Shown: positions 19,587 to 29,525 of the stretch, in pieces
Layout of the letters: each line of letters opens with the position of its first letter
Numbering within the stretch: the first letter of the stretch is position 1
Assembly: GCA_001931905.2 (NCBI GenBank)
Contig: MSJI02000476.1
Location: forward strand, 1 to 29,525
Origin: Cladosporium sp. IMV 00045
Lineage: Eukaryota; Ascomycota; Dothideomycetes; Cladosporiales; Cladosporiaceae
Reading direction: 5' to 3'
DNA: 29,525 bases
Notes under the pieces: model-generated
What the model was told of the DNA's origin: nothing
Database searches by the model: none
What the model saw: only the letters and a program-made list of their open reading frames with translations
Translations under genes and position numbers: made by a program

Positions 19587-21304
19587 ATGTCTGACATGTC
19601 AGCTCAGGTCATCGAGACCCCCAATGGCTTCCAAGTCGAGGGGTACGAGAAGATCGAGTACGGCTTCAGCTTCACAGAGAACATCTTCTCTAAGGACAAC
19701 GATGGCCTTGCTAAGCAGTTCTCTCGCCTGAACCGCTGCCTGGCGGTCATGGACGCCAACATCTACAACGTCTACGGCCAGGAGCTCAAGGACTACTTTG
19801 ACCACTACAACATTGAGCTCAAGGTGCACAAGACCATGATTGGCGAGAAGGCGAAGTCAATCGAGACTCTCCTCAGCATTGTTGACTCAATGACCGAGTT
19901 CGGTATGCCAAAACGACAGCTCCAATCACGTACTTGATGCTAACAACCATCCAGGCATCATCCGCAAGGAACCTGTCCTCGTCGTTGGCGGTGGCCTAGT
20001 CACCGACGTTACTGGGTAGTTCTACATTTTCACCGCAAACGATGACTACAAGGCACTCTGGCTAATATGCCCTATTGGTGCTCTTTGTAAAGTCAAGAAT
20101 CGTGCTAACCAGCTTCCAGATTCGCTTGTGCCGCCTACCGCCGTAACACCAACTTCATCCGTATCCCCACGACCGTCATTGGCCTGATCGACGCCTCCGT
20201 CTCCATCAAGGTCGGCGTGAACTACGGCAACTACAAGAACCGCCTGGGTGCATACCACGCTCCCAAGCACACTTTCCTCGACTTCGGCTTCCTCCGTACC
20301 CTTCCCACTGCGCAGATCAGAAACGGCTTCGCAGAGTTGATCAAGATTTCGAGCTGTGCTCACCTCCCCACATTCGACCTCCTCGACAAGTATGCTGAGA
20401 AGCTTATTGCCACTGCATTCGGTCACTCCGACGATGCAGAGCAGGAGGTCAAGGAGGCTTCAGACAGAATCAACAGGGCTGGTATCCACGAGATGCTGAA
20501 GCTTGAGTCCCCCAACCTCCACGAGATCGGTCTTGACAGAGTCATTGCCTACGGCCACACGTATGTGCTCACCAGTCGACACTCCTGCAATTTCAAAATT
20601 AACCTTCCCTTCACAGATGGTCCCCCCTTCACGAGCTCACCCCCGAGGTTCCCCTTCGTCACGGCCACGCCATCTCCATCGACATGGCCTACTCGGCCAC
20701 CCTCGCCCACATGCACGGCTACATGTCCGAGGAGGAGATGAAGCGTCTGCACACCCTCTTCAGCCGCTGCGGCCTGTCCATGGACCACCACCAGTTCGAC
20801 GAGGAGATCCTCGACAAGGCGACCCAAGCCATTCTCAAGACGCGCGACGGCAAGCTGCGCGCCGCCGTGCCCAACCCTCTCGGCTCCTGCGCCTTCATCA
20901 ACGACATCAGCAAGGAAGAGCTGGCCGCCGCGCTGCGCAAGCACAAGGAGCTCATGAAAGCCTACCCACGCAACGGCGAGGGCCTCGAGGCCTTCGTCGA
21001 CGCCGGCGATACCGGCTACACGATGAACGCGCAGACGGCGGAGCAGAAGACCAAGAACGTTGCGTCGGAGGCGCTGCGCGCCTGCGTGCTCAACGACGAC
21101 GTCTCGGCCGGTAGCAAGAAGGGCGGCCTCGGCGCTAACAATGTTGACGGCGTCACTGGTAACCCTACCGAGGCTCTCAAGAACGCTTCTGGCGCTGAGG
21201 CCAATGGCCAGCCCAAGGATGGCCTGAAGAACGGTGTTGCTGGTCTTATGAATGGCAATGGTACCGTTAACGGCAACGGCCTCAAGGGCTGTGGCTGCCA
21301 CTAG
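19587..21304 (+). CDS. 2-epi-5-epi-valiolone / demethyl-4-deoxygadusol synthase-type cyclase
   Basis: Four exons, 19587-19902, 19955-20015, 20120-20560 and 20617-21304 (introns of 52, 104 and 56 nt with GCTAAC/TTAAC branch sequences), give 501 residues. It is a standalone dehydroquinate synthase-fold enzyme: NAD-binding GGGLVTDVTGF (117-127), then DASVSIKVGVNYGNYKNRLGAYHAPK. Metal ligands are predicted as Glu198 (GFAELIKI), His272 (YGHTW) and His288 (LRHGHAIS). The SIKVGVNYGN pattern marks the sedoheptulose 7-phosphate cyclases and differs from true dehydroquinate synthase (GGKTAID), which in fungi sits in the pentafunctional AROM protein. With its two neighbours it is predicted to make demethyl-4-deoxygadusol, the mycosporine core (MysA step). 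The C-terminal ~75 residues are a Gly/Asn-rich tail ending GCGCH. The split between demethyl-4-deoxygadusol and valiolone product is inferred from the neighbours. Confidence 0.9.
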
Positions 21305-22105
21305 AGTGAAAAGCTATCCAGCTAAGACGCTTTTACGATGATGATTAGTGAAGACTGTCACGATGGTTGAGGCATACTGTCGTGGTCGGCTTTCTTCTTG
21401 AAGATGCATTTTCTTTTTTGGGTTTTAACAGTTACAGAAAGATAACTCTACTCTCTTACAAGAGATACAAAAACATTAGAAATAGCCCTCGCGTTCTGAG
21501 TTGGACTCGGTTGCGACGTGATGAATGATAAAAAATGATTCTTTGAAATGACTTGATTCTCTCCACAATGCCTTCTCTCTTCATATCAATAAAGCTAAAC
21601 GCTGTCGTGGACATGATTGGTGGACCGTCTTGTTTGAATTACCTTCCTGAAAATCCTCTCATCTTCGGTGTACGTTTCATGTGCGTTAGAGGTATGTGTC
21701 ACAGCATGTAGTACAGCCAAAGAGGATAGCAAAGTGAGGAATGAAAACGTATCTCCTGAGATGAAACAAAATTGGCTTCAGAAAGTTTTCAAGAGTCTCA
21801 AATCAGTTGGCTTTTTCGTGAGGTATTTTGATGTGCCGTTCTCTGATGTGTCCCTCCTTCGTCCTGTGTCCGGCAAGCCCGAAACACTTCAGAGCAACAA
21901 ACAGACCAGGAAACGTGTAGGCAAAGAAGAAAAAAGAAAAGGTGAAACGACCGACAAAATCTCGCTATGCCATCTAGACCAAAATTGCAAAACGACAGTG
22001 TCATAAAGCGCGCTATGCAAGAAACAAGGGAGAAATAGAGAGGGAGCGAGAGGTAACCAAATGCGGACCAAAAACATCACGTCCCCATGAATGCACTGCG
22101 TACAA
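21305..22105. other. Convergent intergenic region (cyclase / GT23-like)
   Basis: This 801-bp spacer lies between converging 3' ends. It contains AATAAA at 21588-21593, 284 bp past the cyclase stop, a plausible polyadenylation signal. The purine-rich stretch at 21905-21950 gives a short Lys-rich frame with no domain. No RNA gene is seen. Confidence 0.55.
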
Positions 22106-23788
22106 TCACCTCCGTCCTTCCCAACTCCAAGCCCTCCCGTCATCGACATTCACCCACCTTCCCTCAGCCACAGCATCCCACCCCATCATGATAGCCGCAA
22201 GCCTGCAAGCAGCGCTGCTAACAGCGCACACGGTGCCGTCGCTGGAGCCTAGAACGGCCAGATCCAGCAGGTAGCCGCGACCGATGAGCTCGCGCATGCG
22301 GAGGGTTTGCGCGTCCGGCTCGGCGCTGACTTCGCGGGAGTTTGAGACGCTGCCGCCGAGGGAGTTGAAAAGCGAGGGGTAGAAGCCGCCGTCCCAGCCG
22401 GCGTTTTCGTCGACATGTTTGACGTAGGCGGATCCAGGAGCGCGGATCGGGTTGGCGGGGGAAGAGATGTCGAGTGCGGCCTTGGTGGCGAGCTGGATGC
22501 GGGTTTGGGCTGGGTTGATGGGGTGGGGAGAGGCGGCGAGGAGGAGGTCGTGGTTCGTGGGCAGGCTTGGGTCGTCGGAGGCGAGGAGGAGGGTTGGCTG
22601 TTCTCCGGAGCTGGAGTGGATGGCTTGAAGGTTTCGGATTGAGTGGAGGAGGTTGTGGGCCGTGGTGGTATAGCGCTCGAGGGGGAGGTAGTCACGGCTG
22701 TACTCGTATTCGAAAGGGTGAAGGTCTCCGCGACGGATGTGCATGGCGATGCTTGGGTGGCCGGAGGCTTCGGAGAGGGTCTTCATGTCGTGAATGCGCT
22801 GGGTTGCATACTTGGCGTCGTCGCCAAAGAGGTGAAACAGGTCCTGGTAGCCGGCACGGATGAGATCGAAAATGGGGTGGCCGCGCTCGAGACCGTATCT
22901 TGACGTGGCGAACTCAGCCTGGAATGCCGGGCCGAAAGTCCATTGAGCGGTGGCGGCAGAGACAACAATGTGTTTGGCACTGTGAGGGCATGGAACGATT
23001 TGATTCTTTGGCGGCGGCTTGCAATCTGGAGATGGTGGTGGCGTAAAGTAGGTGGTGTAGCTGCCGTAGGGCCAGTGAGCATCGTCGATGAAGAAAGCGC
23101 GACCTTCTTTCTTTGCAAGACCATAGCTCATCCAGAGCAAGAGGAGTGTCTTGCCAAAACTGACATCGTCTGTTTCCATCGAGAAAGTCATGCTAGACTC
23201 GCAGGTCTGGTTGTTTGCAGGTTCGGAAATTGGCAGAACTCCAGTCGATTGTGCTTCAGCAACGTCGAGATAGGCAGGCTCATCCCGATAGTATGCACCC
23301 TTCTTTCGCCAGTCCTTGACCCTGTCCAGACGAGACCTCTGTGCGAAGGTGCTACTCAAGGCCTCGGCCTTGGTGCAAATGTCCTGATATTGACCAGCTT
23401 TGAGTGGGAATGGCGCATCTGAAGGGATGGAAACCGTCCAGCGTTGCTCGCCTGACTTGTCCAGGACCACAAGTGCTCTGGGCTCACTCGGGAGGTCATG
23501 AGTGACAGGTGTCTCGGATGCCACTTGCTGTGTTGACGCAAGAGGGTAGCGAGTGAACATGGAACATGATTTGCTCCAAAAGAACAGGAAACCAAAAAGG
23601 CATAGCGCCGCGACAGATCGTAGAGCGAGCGTTCGTCTTGACAGTGGGCGTGACTTGTTTTCCTTTGTCACAGGTGAAGGGAGAAGGTCGCTGTCAGGTG
23701 AAGGGCTAATACAGTGCTTTTCGGATGTTGACGAGTAAGTCGAGCCGGCCGACGAGGTGCTAAGGTTGGTGTTTCTTCTGTCACGCAT
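22106..23788 (-). CDS. Type II membrane glycosyltransferase, GT23 fucosyltransferase-like
   Basis: Single exon, 560 residues from the ATG at 23788; the frame is open to 23830 but without another ATG. A Ser/Thr-rich cytosolic N-terminus and a basic patch (SRRTLALR) precede one membrane segment at about 55-72 (SVAALCLFGFLFFW), giving type II Golgi-like topology. The lumenal part contains SMETDDVSFGKTLLLLWMSYGLAKKEGRAFFIDD, several Cys, and MHIRRGDLHPFEYEYSRDY (His350, Arg352, Arg353, Asp355). The last resembles the HxRRxDK-type motif of alpha-1,6-fucosyltransferases (GT23) and related GDP-fucose enzymes. A later strand TLLLASDD also fits. Donor and acceptor are not proven. It is convergent with the cyclase gene; a part in glycosylating mycosporines is conceivable but a Golgi topology argues against it. 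Confidence 0.68.
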   Translation of the reverse strand: MRDRRNTNLSTSSAGSTYSSTSEKHCISPSPDSDLLPSPVTKENKSRPLSRRTLALRSVAALCLFGFLFFWSKSCSMFTRYPLASTQQVASETPVTHDLPSEPRALVVLDKSGEQRWTVSIPSDAPFPLKAGQYQDICTKAEALSSTFAQRSRLDRVKDWRKKGAYYRDEPAYLDVAEAQSTGVLPISEPANNQTCESSMTFSMETDDVSFGKTLLLLWMSYGLAKKEGRAFFIDDAHWPYGSYTTYFTPPPSPDCKPPPKNQIVPCPHSAKHIVVSAATAQWTFGPAFQAEFATSRYGLERGHPIFDLIRAGYQDLFHLFGDDAKYATQRIHDMKTLSEASGHPSIAMHIRRGDLHPFEYEYSRDYLPLERYTTTAHNLLHSIRNLQAIHSSSGEQPTLLLASDDPSLPTNHDLLLAASPHPINPAQTRIQLATKAALDISSPANPIRAPGSAYVKHVDENAGWDGGFYPSLFNSLGGSVSNSREVSAEPDAQTLRMRELIGRGYLLDLAVLGSSDGTVCAVSSAACRLAAIMMGWDAVAEGRWVNVDDGRAWSWEGRR

Positions 23789-24248
23789 CTTGGTGATTGG
23801 AGGAGCGAAAGGTAAGATAGGTTTGTCCAAGTGGCTTGGCTGTTGGGTGCTTATTTCCTGAAGGACACCAGTGAAGCCTTGTGGTTGTATAGTAGGTGAA
23901 GAAGGATGTACTCCAGAGTATCTCTCCCCCAGTAGATTAATAAACTTGTACTTCCGGAGTCGTTGATTATTCGAAGTGAAAGAGAGTAACAGATGCAGGC
24001 ACAGCCTAATGCATCAGAGCTGGGAAAAAACGCAAGAAGCACGAGTGTTGGGAGAGGGGTCGCAAGGTGATAGCTCACGACATCTCGCAGAAGTGGTGGG
24101 TGACTGCACAGCAGGGCGACCAGATGGGCGAATGTAGAGCAGGTAAAAGAGTAAACTTCAAACCAGCAGGTCGTTTTGTCCGGAAGGGCTAAGAAAGCTT
24201 AAGAGGAGAAGGCGATTCAAGACGAAACGGACAGACAGAGTCACGTGA

Positions 24249-24832
24249 TACGCGAGTCACTACATCGGCAGCGTTGTGTGTGGTGATTGGTCGTCGGTAT
24301 CACAAGCGATTCTCGCCCTGGCAAACCAATTCTCGTTGGTCGCTCGTGAAACTCGTGCTGCCTACCGGAGGATCCTTCACCAAGTCCGGTCCGAGTCGAT
24401 CTCGGAACAAGCGAGTTTCCATCGTCTCCCACGCATTTTTGCGTTTTCCAAAGAGCCACTCAGAGAGGGAGGACTGCCTATGCTTCCTACCTCCTACCTT
24501 CTAGCAGCTTACGAACCTACTAGCCCGGTACCATTCGGCGACGAAAGCGATTTTGCCGGTGCTAACAGCTTCGATACGGCACGGATGGGGTGAGTGTAGT
24601 GGAGTCGCTATAGTCATTGGTCGAGCCTCGGGCCACCTGAAACAATGGCGCAAGAAGGATACGTACCGATTTTCAGACAGGCACCGAGCTGGAAAGGCTG
24701 AAGACGATCATATACCAACGACTCGTCAGCAGTAGTGGTGATCTTGCAATTCACGGAAAGGACGCCATCAAAGTTGTCAGAGATCCCCAGACCCTACTTG
24801 TAGCGAGCATTCCAAGCCCTGAAGGTGTTTGA
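24249..24832 (+). other. Orphan open frames, possible gene remnant
   Basis: Two consecutive frames read like coding sequence but lack a good start. The first (24249-24593, frame begins after a stop, first ATG only at 24483) includes ALANQFSLVARETRAAYRRI and ends at ATGGGGTGAGT, a donor-like site. The second (24641-24832, no ATG) includes ELERLKTIIYQRLVSSSGD and ends VASIPSPEGV. The obvious splice (donor at 24590, CAG at 24676) does not connect their frames. I do not recognise a family; it may be a decayed gene, a gene with a missing first exon, or chance. Confidence 0.25.
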
Positions 24833-24903
24833 TCCTAGTCCGTCAAACGGCCGACACCGCCGAGGATTCTGAGACGTCGGCTGGATGACTCCAGACGATT
24901 TCC

Positions 24904-24919
24904 AAGCGACTCGTCGCTT
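24904..24919. repeat. Short perfect inverted repeat
   Basis: AAGCGAC (24904-24910) and GTCGCTT (24913-24919) are exact reverse complements around TC. It is in the gene-poor spacer and has no obvious partner gene. Confidence 0.6.
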
Positions 24920-26127
24920 GCAGCGACGTATCCATATTTCCTAACATGCCTCTAAATAGGGCATAGGTAGCGGGTTCAATCGTTCTTGATACCCTAAATA
25001 TAAAAATTCTAGGAAAGAGGGCATACCTTCACGCGAACATATTGCAATAGGGTCACCTGGTCACATGGCTGCTATGACCTCTCCTCTGACTCGAAAGAAC
25101 ATGTATGCGGACCTTCCGAGGTTCAACTCTTCTGACCTCGAAAGACCTGCTTGCATTCAGCCAGAAATCCAAAACGGCAAAACGGACCTAGTACTACATG
25201 TGCGTTACCGTGCAGCTGCTGACCATACATGACTGCATTCTGCACCTGGGATTGATTGAGCGCTGGCGGTTAGGCGACTTTCTGTGTGAATCCTCGTCGG
25301 GGAAGCATGCAGAATGATTCATGTTCATGCGTACGACCCTAAGAATTGGCCGCTAGCCTCGTTTCTTGTAGACGTGCGACTGTTCGTCTGCACGAATATT
25401 GTTCATGCATTCGTCAGACACCTGCGAGTCGTCAGAACTGGTTTGACAGGATGATCGGTACAGATAACAGACTTTGGAAAAATTTTGACAGGTGACAGTA
25501 CTAGTTCATTCCCATGAATCTCAGTGGACTTCTAGGAAGTGGATAAAATAGTGATAGGTAGGGTTATTGCTTCGAATTGACTCGATTCTCGACTTGAACT
25601 GCATATCATACATGCCTCGCCTAACGCTCGCTTCCACAAATCAAAATGAAGTATACACGATCCAAGCGCACGTATGCGTGGTCTAGAAAAAGAGAAAATG
25701 AATATAATCCCCAAGACAAGAACAAATTGCAGAAAAGAAGAAAGAATGACTCGCTTTGCCCAAAAAAAGAAATCTGCCCTAAAAGGAAGGGCACGAGAGA
25801 AATGAAGACTCAAGAAAAGAACCATAAAGCCATGTGCCGCTTGAATGCTCGCTAAGAGGAAATGAACTAGAAAGAAGAAGAATATTAGACAGGGTGAGCA
25901 ACAAGGGCCGTGTTCCCCATTGTATCCATGCATCGTGGGAGCATGCCTCTGACGTCCCCTATCATAGGGGGCTCGAGAAATGATAGAAAAGAAACCAATG
26001 AATAACAGAAAGGTGAGGGTATCGCAAGCAAAAGTGCTGTCCAGCCACCCGTTGGTGTGAAGGAAGCAAAAGAAAAATAAATCAAGGCATCCATCCTGCC
26101 TCATTTCTGATAAAGCCCAGCCATGGT

Positions 26128-29100
26128 CTACTCAGCCTGCTGCGCGCCACCCTTCACTGCGATTTCATCAACATTGAGGGGCGGGCTGAGGCTCAGCTTT
26201 TCCATGACAGTGTCTCTTTTCGCACGGAAGCTGCCTCCCTCGCCGCGTACCATGTGGCCGCTCTCGACTTTGTCGGCGATCATTTGATCGAGCAAAGCAG
26301 TCATTTCGTCGACGCTTTGGCGACGGGTGGCGCTTTGCAGCTTTGCTGCCGCGGCGGTGGCTTTGCTATGCTCCGATCGGTCGACAGCGGAGTTGGACTC
26401 AGCCGCGCGGTTTGGCGAGAGGAGAGCCACGGGGGAGAGGGTGCGTTGGTGGCGACGCTGGCTGTTGGTGGAGCTATGAGAGTGGTTTGAGGAGGTGCTG
26501 CGGTGATTGAACTGGCGGCAAGAGGCGCGGGGGAGGAGATGGGACGGGGATTCGCCGTTCTCGCGCTGTTGCGTTTGGGCCGGCTCGGTCGACTTCGTTT
26601 GTGTGGAAGCGTTGACACCAGTAGGTGTTTTGGGGCTGCCTTCGAACGTCTCGCGCTTCCTAGTTGCACTGCGGAGTGCTTGGACCATACGTGTCTGGTC
26701 GTCGAGCTTTGCGCGCAACTCTTCGATCTCCCGGTCCTTCTCCATGACAATTTCTTCTGTGTTGTTGCTATCCTCGATAGGACCTAGGCTCATGCGGTTG
26801 GATAAGCTCATGCTGACACGACTCTGACTACTCCGCCGCGCTTGTATAAGTCGCTTCTCCAACGTTGCGATGTACCGGTTCTTGTCGGCCAGGTCAGCTT
26901 GCAACATATTGTTCTGTCGAATGAGACTGGCTTCGCCATTGCCAGAAGGGCCGGCTGATTCGTTCTCGTCCTCTGATTCTTCGGCCAGTTGTGAAGGTTG
27001 AGCTGCTGGGAGCACTCCCATTGTGATAGAACCGGTGGAAAATGTTCGCTTGAGGCTGTGCTCCTCTGTGTAAGGGACTTCGAGCGTAGCCGTGCTCACG
27101 CGTGGGCTGTCTCGACGACTCTCCGCTTGGCTCTCATGCCTGCTATACATACTATCGCGGCTGCGTAGGCTCACGGGGCGCCCAAATTCGGGCTGGCTCA
27201 TCTGGCTCATCGAGCTCATGCGATGAATTGGTAAGCTGGCGCTCGAGAAGCGGCCGGACGAGTTGACGCCCAAAGATTTGGAGGAGAGAATCAAACGGTT
27301 CAGATGACCAATGCGCTCTTTCAGCGCAGTCCTTGCCAGTTGCATCTCAAGCATCTGCTCCTCGTGCCTCGTCCGTTCTTGTCGCTCCAGCTCAGCTTCC
27401 TTTTTGCGGTCGTATGCAAGCTCGTCTTCTTCTTCGGCTGCCTCCTTTGCTTTGTTCTGTTGTTCGAGTTGAGCCCGCAACTCCTGGATTTCCAGTCGAT
27501 ATCTGTCCAGCAGGGCGCGACTGTTGGGATCTCCGGCTGTATTTGATTCATTGCGCTTTGCGTGGCTGACAATGTTGTTCTTTGCTCTACTTGCAAACTT
27601 CAGGGTGTTGAGAGTCTCGCCAGTATGCGAGCTGGAGTTTGCTGCACTCGTTGCAGCAGAAGATAGTTGAATTGTGCATAGAATGGAGACGAGCGAGTCT
27701 CCGGACAAGGCGGGCTGAAGCAGTCTTGTGAGCTTGCTGTCACGATATGGCAGATGCTTTAGACCCTTCTCTTTGTCGATAGGTTTTGCTCCTTCGTCTT
27801 TTTCGTCGTCGCCAGACAGTCGAGCAATGACAGTACCTAAAGTCAAAAGTGACTTGTTGATATGCGCACCCTCTGTCCTACGCTCTTTGTTCGCGGCAGC
27901 CTTTTCGGAGCCTGCCAAATCGATGAGCGATAAGGTAGAGACGAGAACTCCTCCAGGCAGTACTCTGTCAGATCGTCTGTTTTCGGCGTTGGACACGCGC
28001 TCTCTGGATTCGACCACAATCTGCACAACCGCGTGTGATCGTGAAGACCTGGCGTTGAACTGTGTGCTTCCGACCCTCCGCGCTTGGTCACCTCTTGAGA
28101 TCACACGCAAAAGCTGGTTGGGCGACTGCACGATTTCTTCTTTCAAAGGAGACGCATAGACTCCTCGTTTGCTGTCTTCGCGCAATTTGATCTCCTCCTG
28201 CTGTGTTGAGCCTGGTGTGCTCTGGTTCAGCAGGTCAAAGATTTTCTCGTTGTAGATTTCCAGGTAGCTGACGCGTAATAAGAATTCTCGGTCCGGGTTC
28301 TCGCGAATGTATGAGAAGATGTCGGTGATGGCGAGTGGGATGGTACCAGGTTGGTTTGCTGTTCCTTGCATAGAGAAGGTTTTGCCCGTTCCAGTCATAC
28401 CGTATGCGAATACAGTACCGTTGTAACCTTCCATAACTCGGCGCACTAGCCGTTTTGCAGCGTTGTCGTAGACACGTGCATTTCCGTCATGTGGTGAAAA
28501 GACGTTGTCTGTATAATATTAGCAGAGTTTCTCGAGGTTTCACCCACTGTCTCAAGCATACCATAAACATGATCACCGCCCTCTTTTCCGCGATACGAGA
28601 TGAGTGATCGCCTGCCATCCACCATCCATTCGCCTTCGTCTGATTTATCTTCGCTGCCTCCAGCATCCGGCCTTACACGTACACTGACGATCACATTGCC
28701 TTTGCTGCTGTCTTTTGTTGTCGCAGAGCTTCTTTTGCTCTCGAAGCTCTTCTTGCGACCGCGAACACCAGAATCGGCCTCAATGTCCTCAAAAATAGTG
28801 TCGTCCGTATTGTTCGATTCGTCCCCTTCGATAGATGAGCTCCTACTCTGTGGCGGCGAAGGCAGATTTAGAAAACCGTCGGATCCCCTCGCGCCTTCGG
28901 CGCTTGATATAAAGCTGTTTTCTCCAGAGCCATTGAGCAAGCTTGGTGCGACCGGTGGCGCAGATGCTGCTCCAGCGGATGCGCGTGCCCTCAAGCCATA
29001 TCCAGAGCTCCTTGAGTTCTTGGATTTCTTCGCCCCGTTGTCCGATGTCACGCTCTTTGGCCCCGTCCTTTGCTTTTTGCTAGCCGATTGTGCGGCGCTG

Positions 29101-29525
29101 TGAAGATCCGAATACGACTCTGAGGTCGACAATGGGCTAGGTGGGAGGCTTGAAATGCGATTGTTGGCCTTTGGCGGCAAGGGAAACGCGCCGATGCTGG
29201 ACACTTTACGCAAGCCAGGTAGTGATGATCGCGGCGCTTGAGGTGAGCTAGGCGACTTGGGCGGGCTCGCGAATGTTGTGCTCAAAGTAGGGACAGCAGG
29301 TGTTGACTGAGTCTTGTTCGACTTGGGTGTAGGTAACGCAGAGGCTGTGACGGATCGCGATGTGGGCTTCGAGGGTGTGGGTGTCGGCAAGCTAGTGCCT
29401 GGTGTCGACGTCGATGTTCTCGGTCGGTCGGCGGGGGTATCGGATGATCGAGTCTTCGCGACAGGTAGTGATGGCAGAGGTTTCGAAGGAGGAGGGCGAG
29501 GCGGCTGTCTGATTGAAGTCATCAT
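26128..29525 (-). CDS. kipA: Kinesin-7 of the Kip2/KipA/Tea2 type
   Basis: Exons 29525-28562 and 28508-26128, with a 53-nt intron (GTATGC, GCTAAT branch, CAG), give 1114 residues if the ATG at the very window edge is the start; extension beyond the edge cannot be excluded. About 275 residues of basic Ser/Pro-rich sequence precede the motor, which starts at GNVIVSVRVRPD. The P-loop is GMTGTGKT (358-365), switch I is NARSSRSH, switch II is DLAGSE, and HLPYRDSKLTRLLQPALSGDS and TLKFASRAKNNI close the motor. Coiled coils follow (RYRLEIQELRAQLEQQNKAKEAAEEED; DKNRYIATLEKRLIQARR; MEKDREIEELRAKLDDQ), then a disordered tail. Kip2/KipA motors run to microtubule plus ends, deliver tip proteins and set the growth direction of hyphae. 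The N-terminal region has four [ST]xLP motifs, possible EB1-binding sites. Confidence 0.9.

Larger units (their letters stand above)
23789..26127. other. Long gene-poor region between GT23-like and kinesin genes
   Basis: At 2.3 kb this is the largest gap in the window. Its left end must contain the GT23-like promoter and its right end the kinesin 3' UTR. Inside are an E-box-like CACGTG (24242-24247), ATTGG (inverted CCAAT) at 24285 and 24616, an orphan open frame pair at 24249-24593 and 24641-24832 (listed separately) and a 7-bp inverted repeat at 24904. From 25640 to 25860 the + strand is A-rich. No tRNA, rRNA or recognisable transposon was found. Confidence 0.55.

Noticed and set aside
22106..23788. 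Glycosyltransferase as the mycosporine-glucoside tailoring enzyme
   Set aside because: Its motif resembles Golgi fucosyltransferases and it has type II topology, whereas a small-molecule glucosyltransferase would be expected to be a soluble UDP-dependent enzyme.
24967..24984. T-loop-like GGTTCAATC suggesting a tRNA
   Set aside because: The flanking bases do not form a T-arm and no acceptor or anticodon stem can be drawn.

Overview
This is nuclear DNA from a filamentous ascomycete (Pezizomycotina). A dothideomycete such as a melanised plant- or rock-associated species would fit, but that is inference. The basis is short introns of 52-104 nt with GTANGT-like donors and CTAAC/CTGAC-like branch points, intergenic spaces of 0.3-2.3 kb with pyrimidine-rich leaders, and typically fungal protein families (CSI2-type membrane protein, NACHT NLR, Kip2/KipA kinesin, standalone sugar-phosphate cyclase). 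No bacterial operon structure, rRNA, tRNA or CRISPR array was seen.

Left third (1-9.7 kb): the 3' end of an SF1 helicase gene; a repeat-rich intergenic tract with a perfect 14-bp hairpin and five copies of a 19-bp core in tandem-like units; a CSI2-like cell-wall/chitin-synthase accessory protein (+); the eIF2B gamma subunit (-, two exons); and a broken NACHT NLR gene (+) with two in-frame TAA codons and one frameshift.

Middle (10-14.2 kb): an STK19-family protein (-) and a DGAT2-type acyltransferase (+) diverge from a 708-bp promoter that holds a palindromic double CCAAT box. The DGAT2 protein carries an N-terminal extension of about 400 residues with three 44-45 residue repeats, and its start codon overlaps a two-codon upstream ORF.

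Right-centre (14.9-21.3 kb): the most interesting part, a compact three-gene cluster: a membrane-segment-bearing ATP-grasp ligase (-), a COMT-like O-methyltransferase (-, three exons) and a 2-epi-5-epi-valiolone/demethyl-4-deoxygadusol synthase-type cyclase (+, four exons). Together these match the cyclase, methyltransferase and ligase steps that make mycosporines: sedoheptulose 7-phosphate to demethyl-4-deoxygadusol to 4-deoxygadusol, then amino-acid conjugation. The methyltransferase and cyclase share a divergent promoter of 1.5 kb with two CreA-like sites one helical turn apart.

Right end (22.1-29.5 kb): a type II membrane protein resembling GT23 fucosyltransferases (-), a 2.3-kb gene-poor spacer, and a Kip2/KipA-type kinesin-7 (-, two exons) that reaches the window edge.
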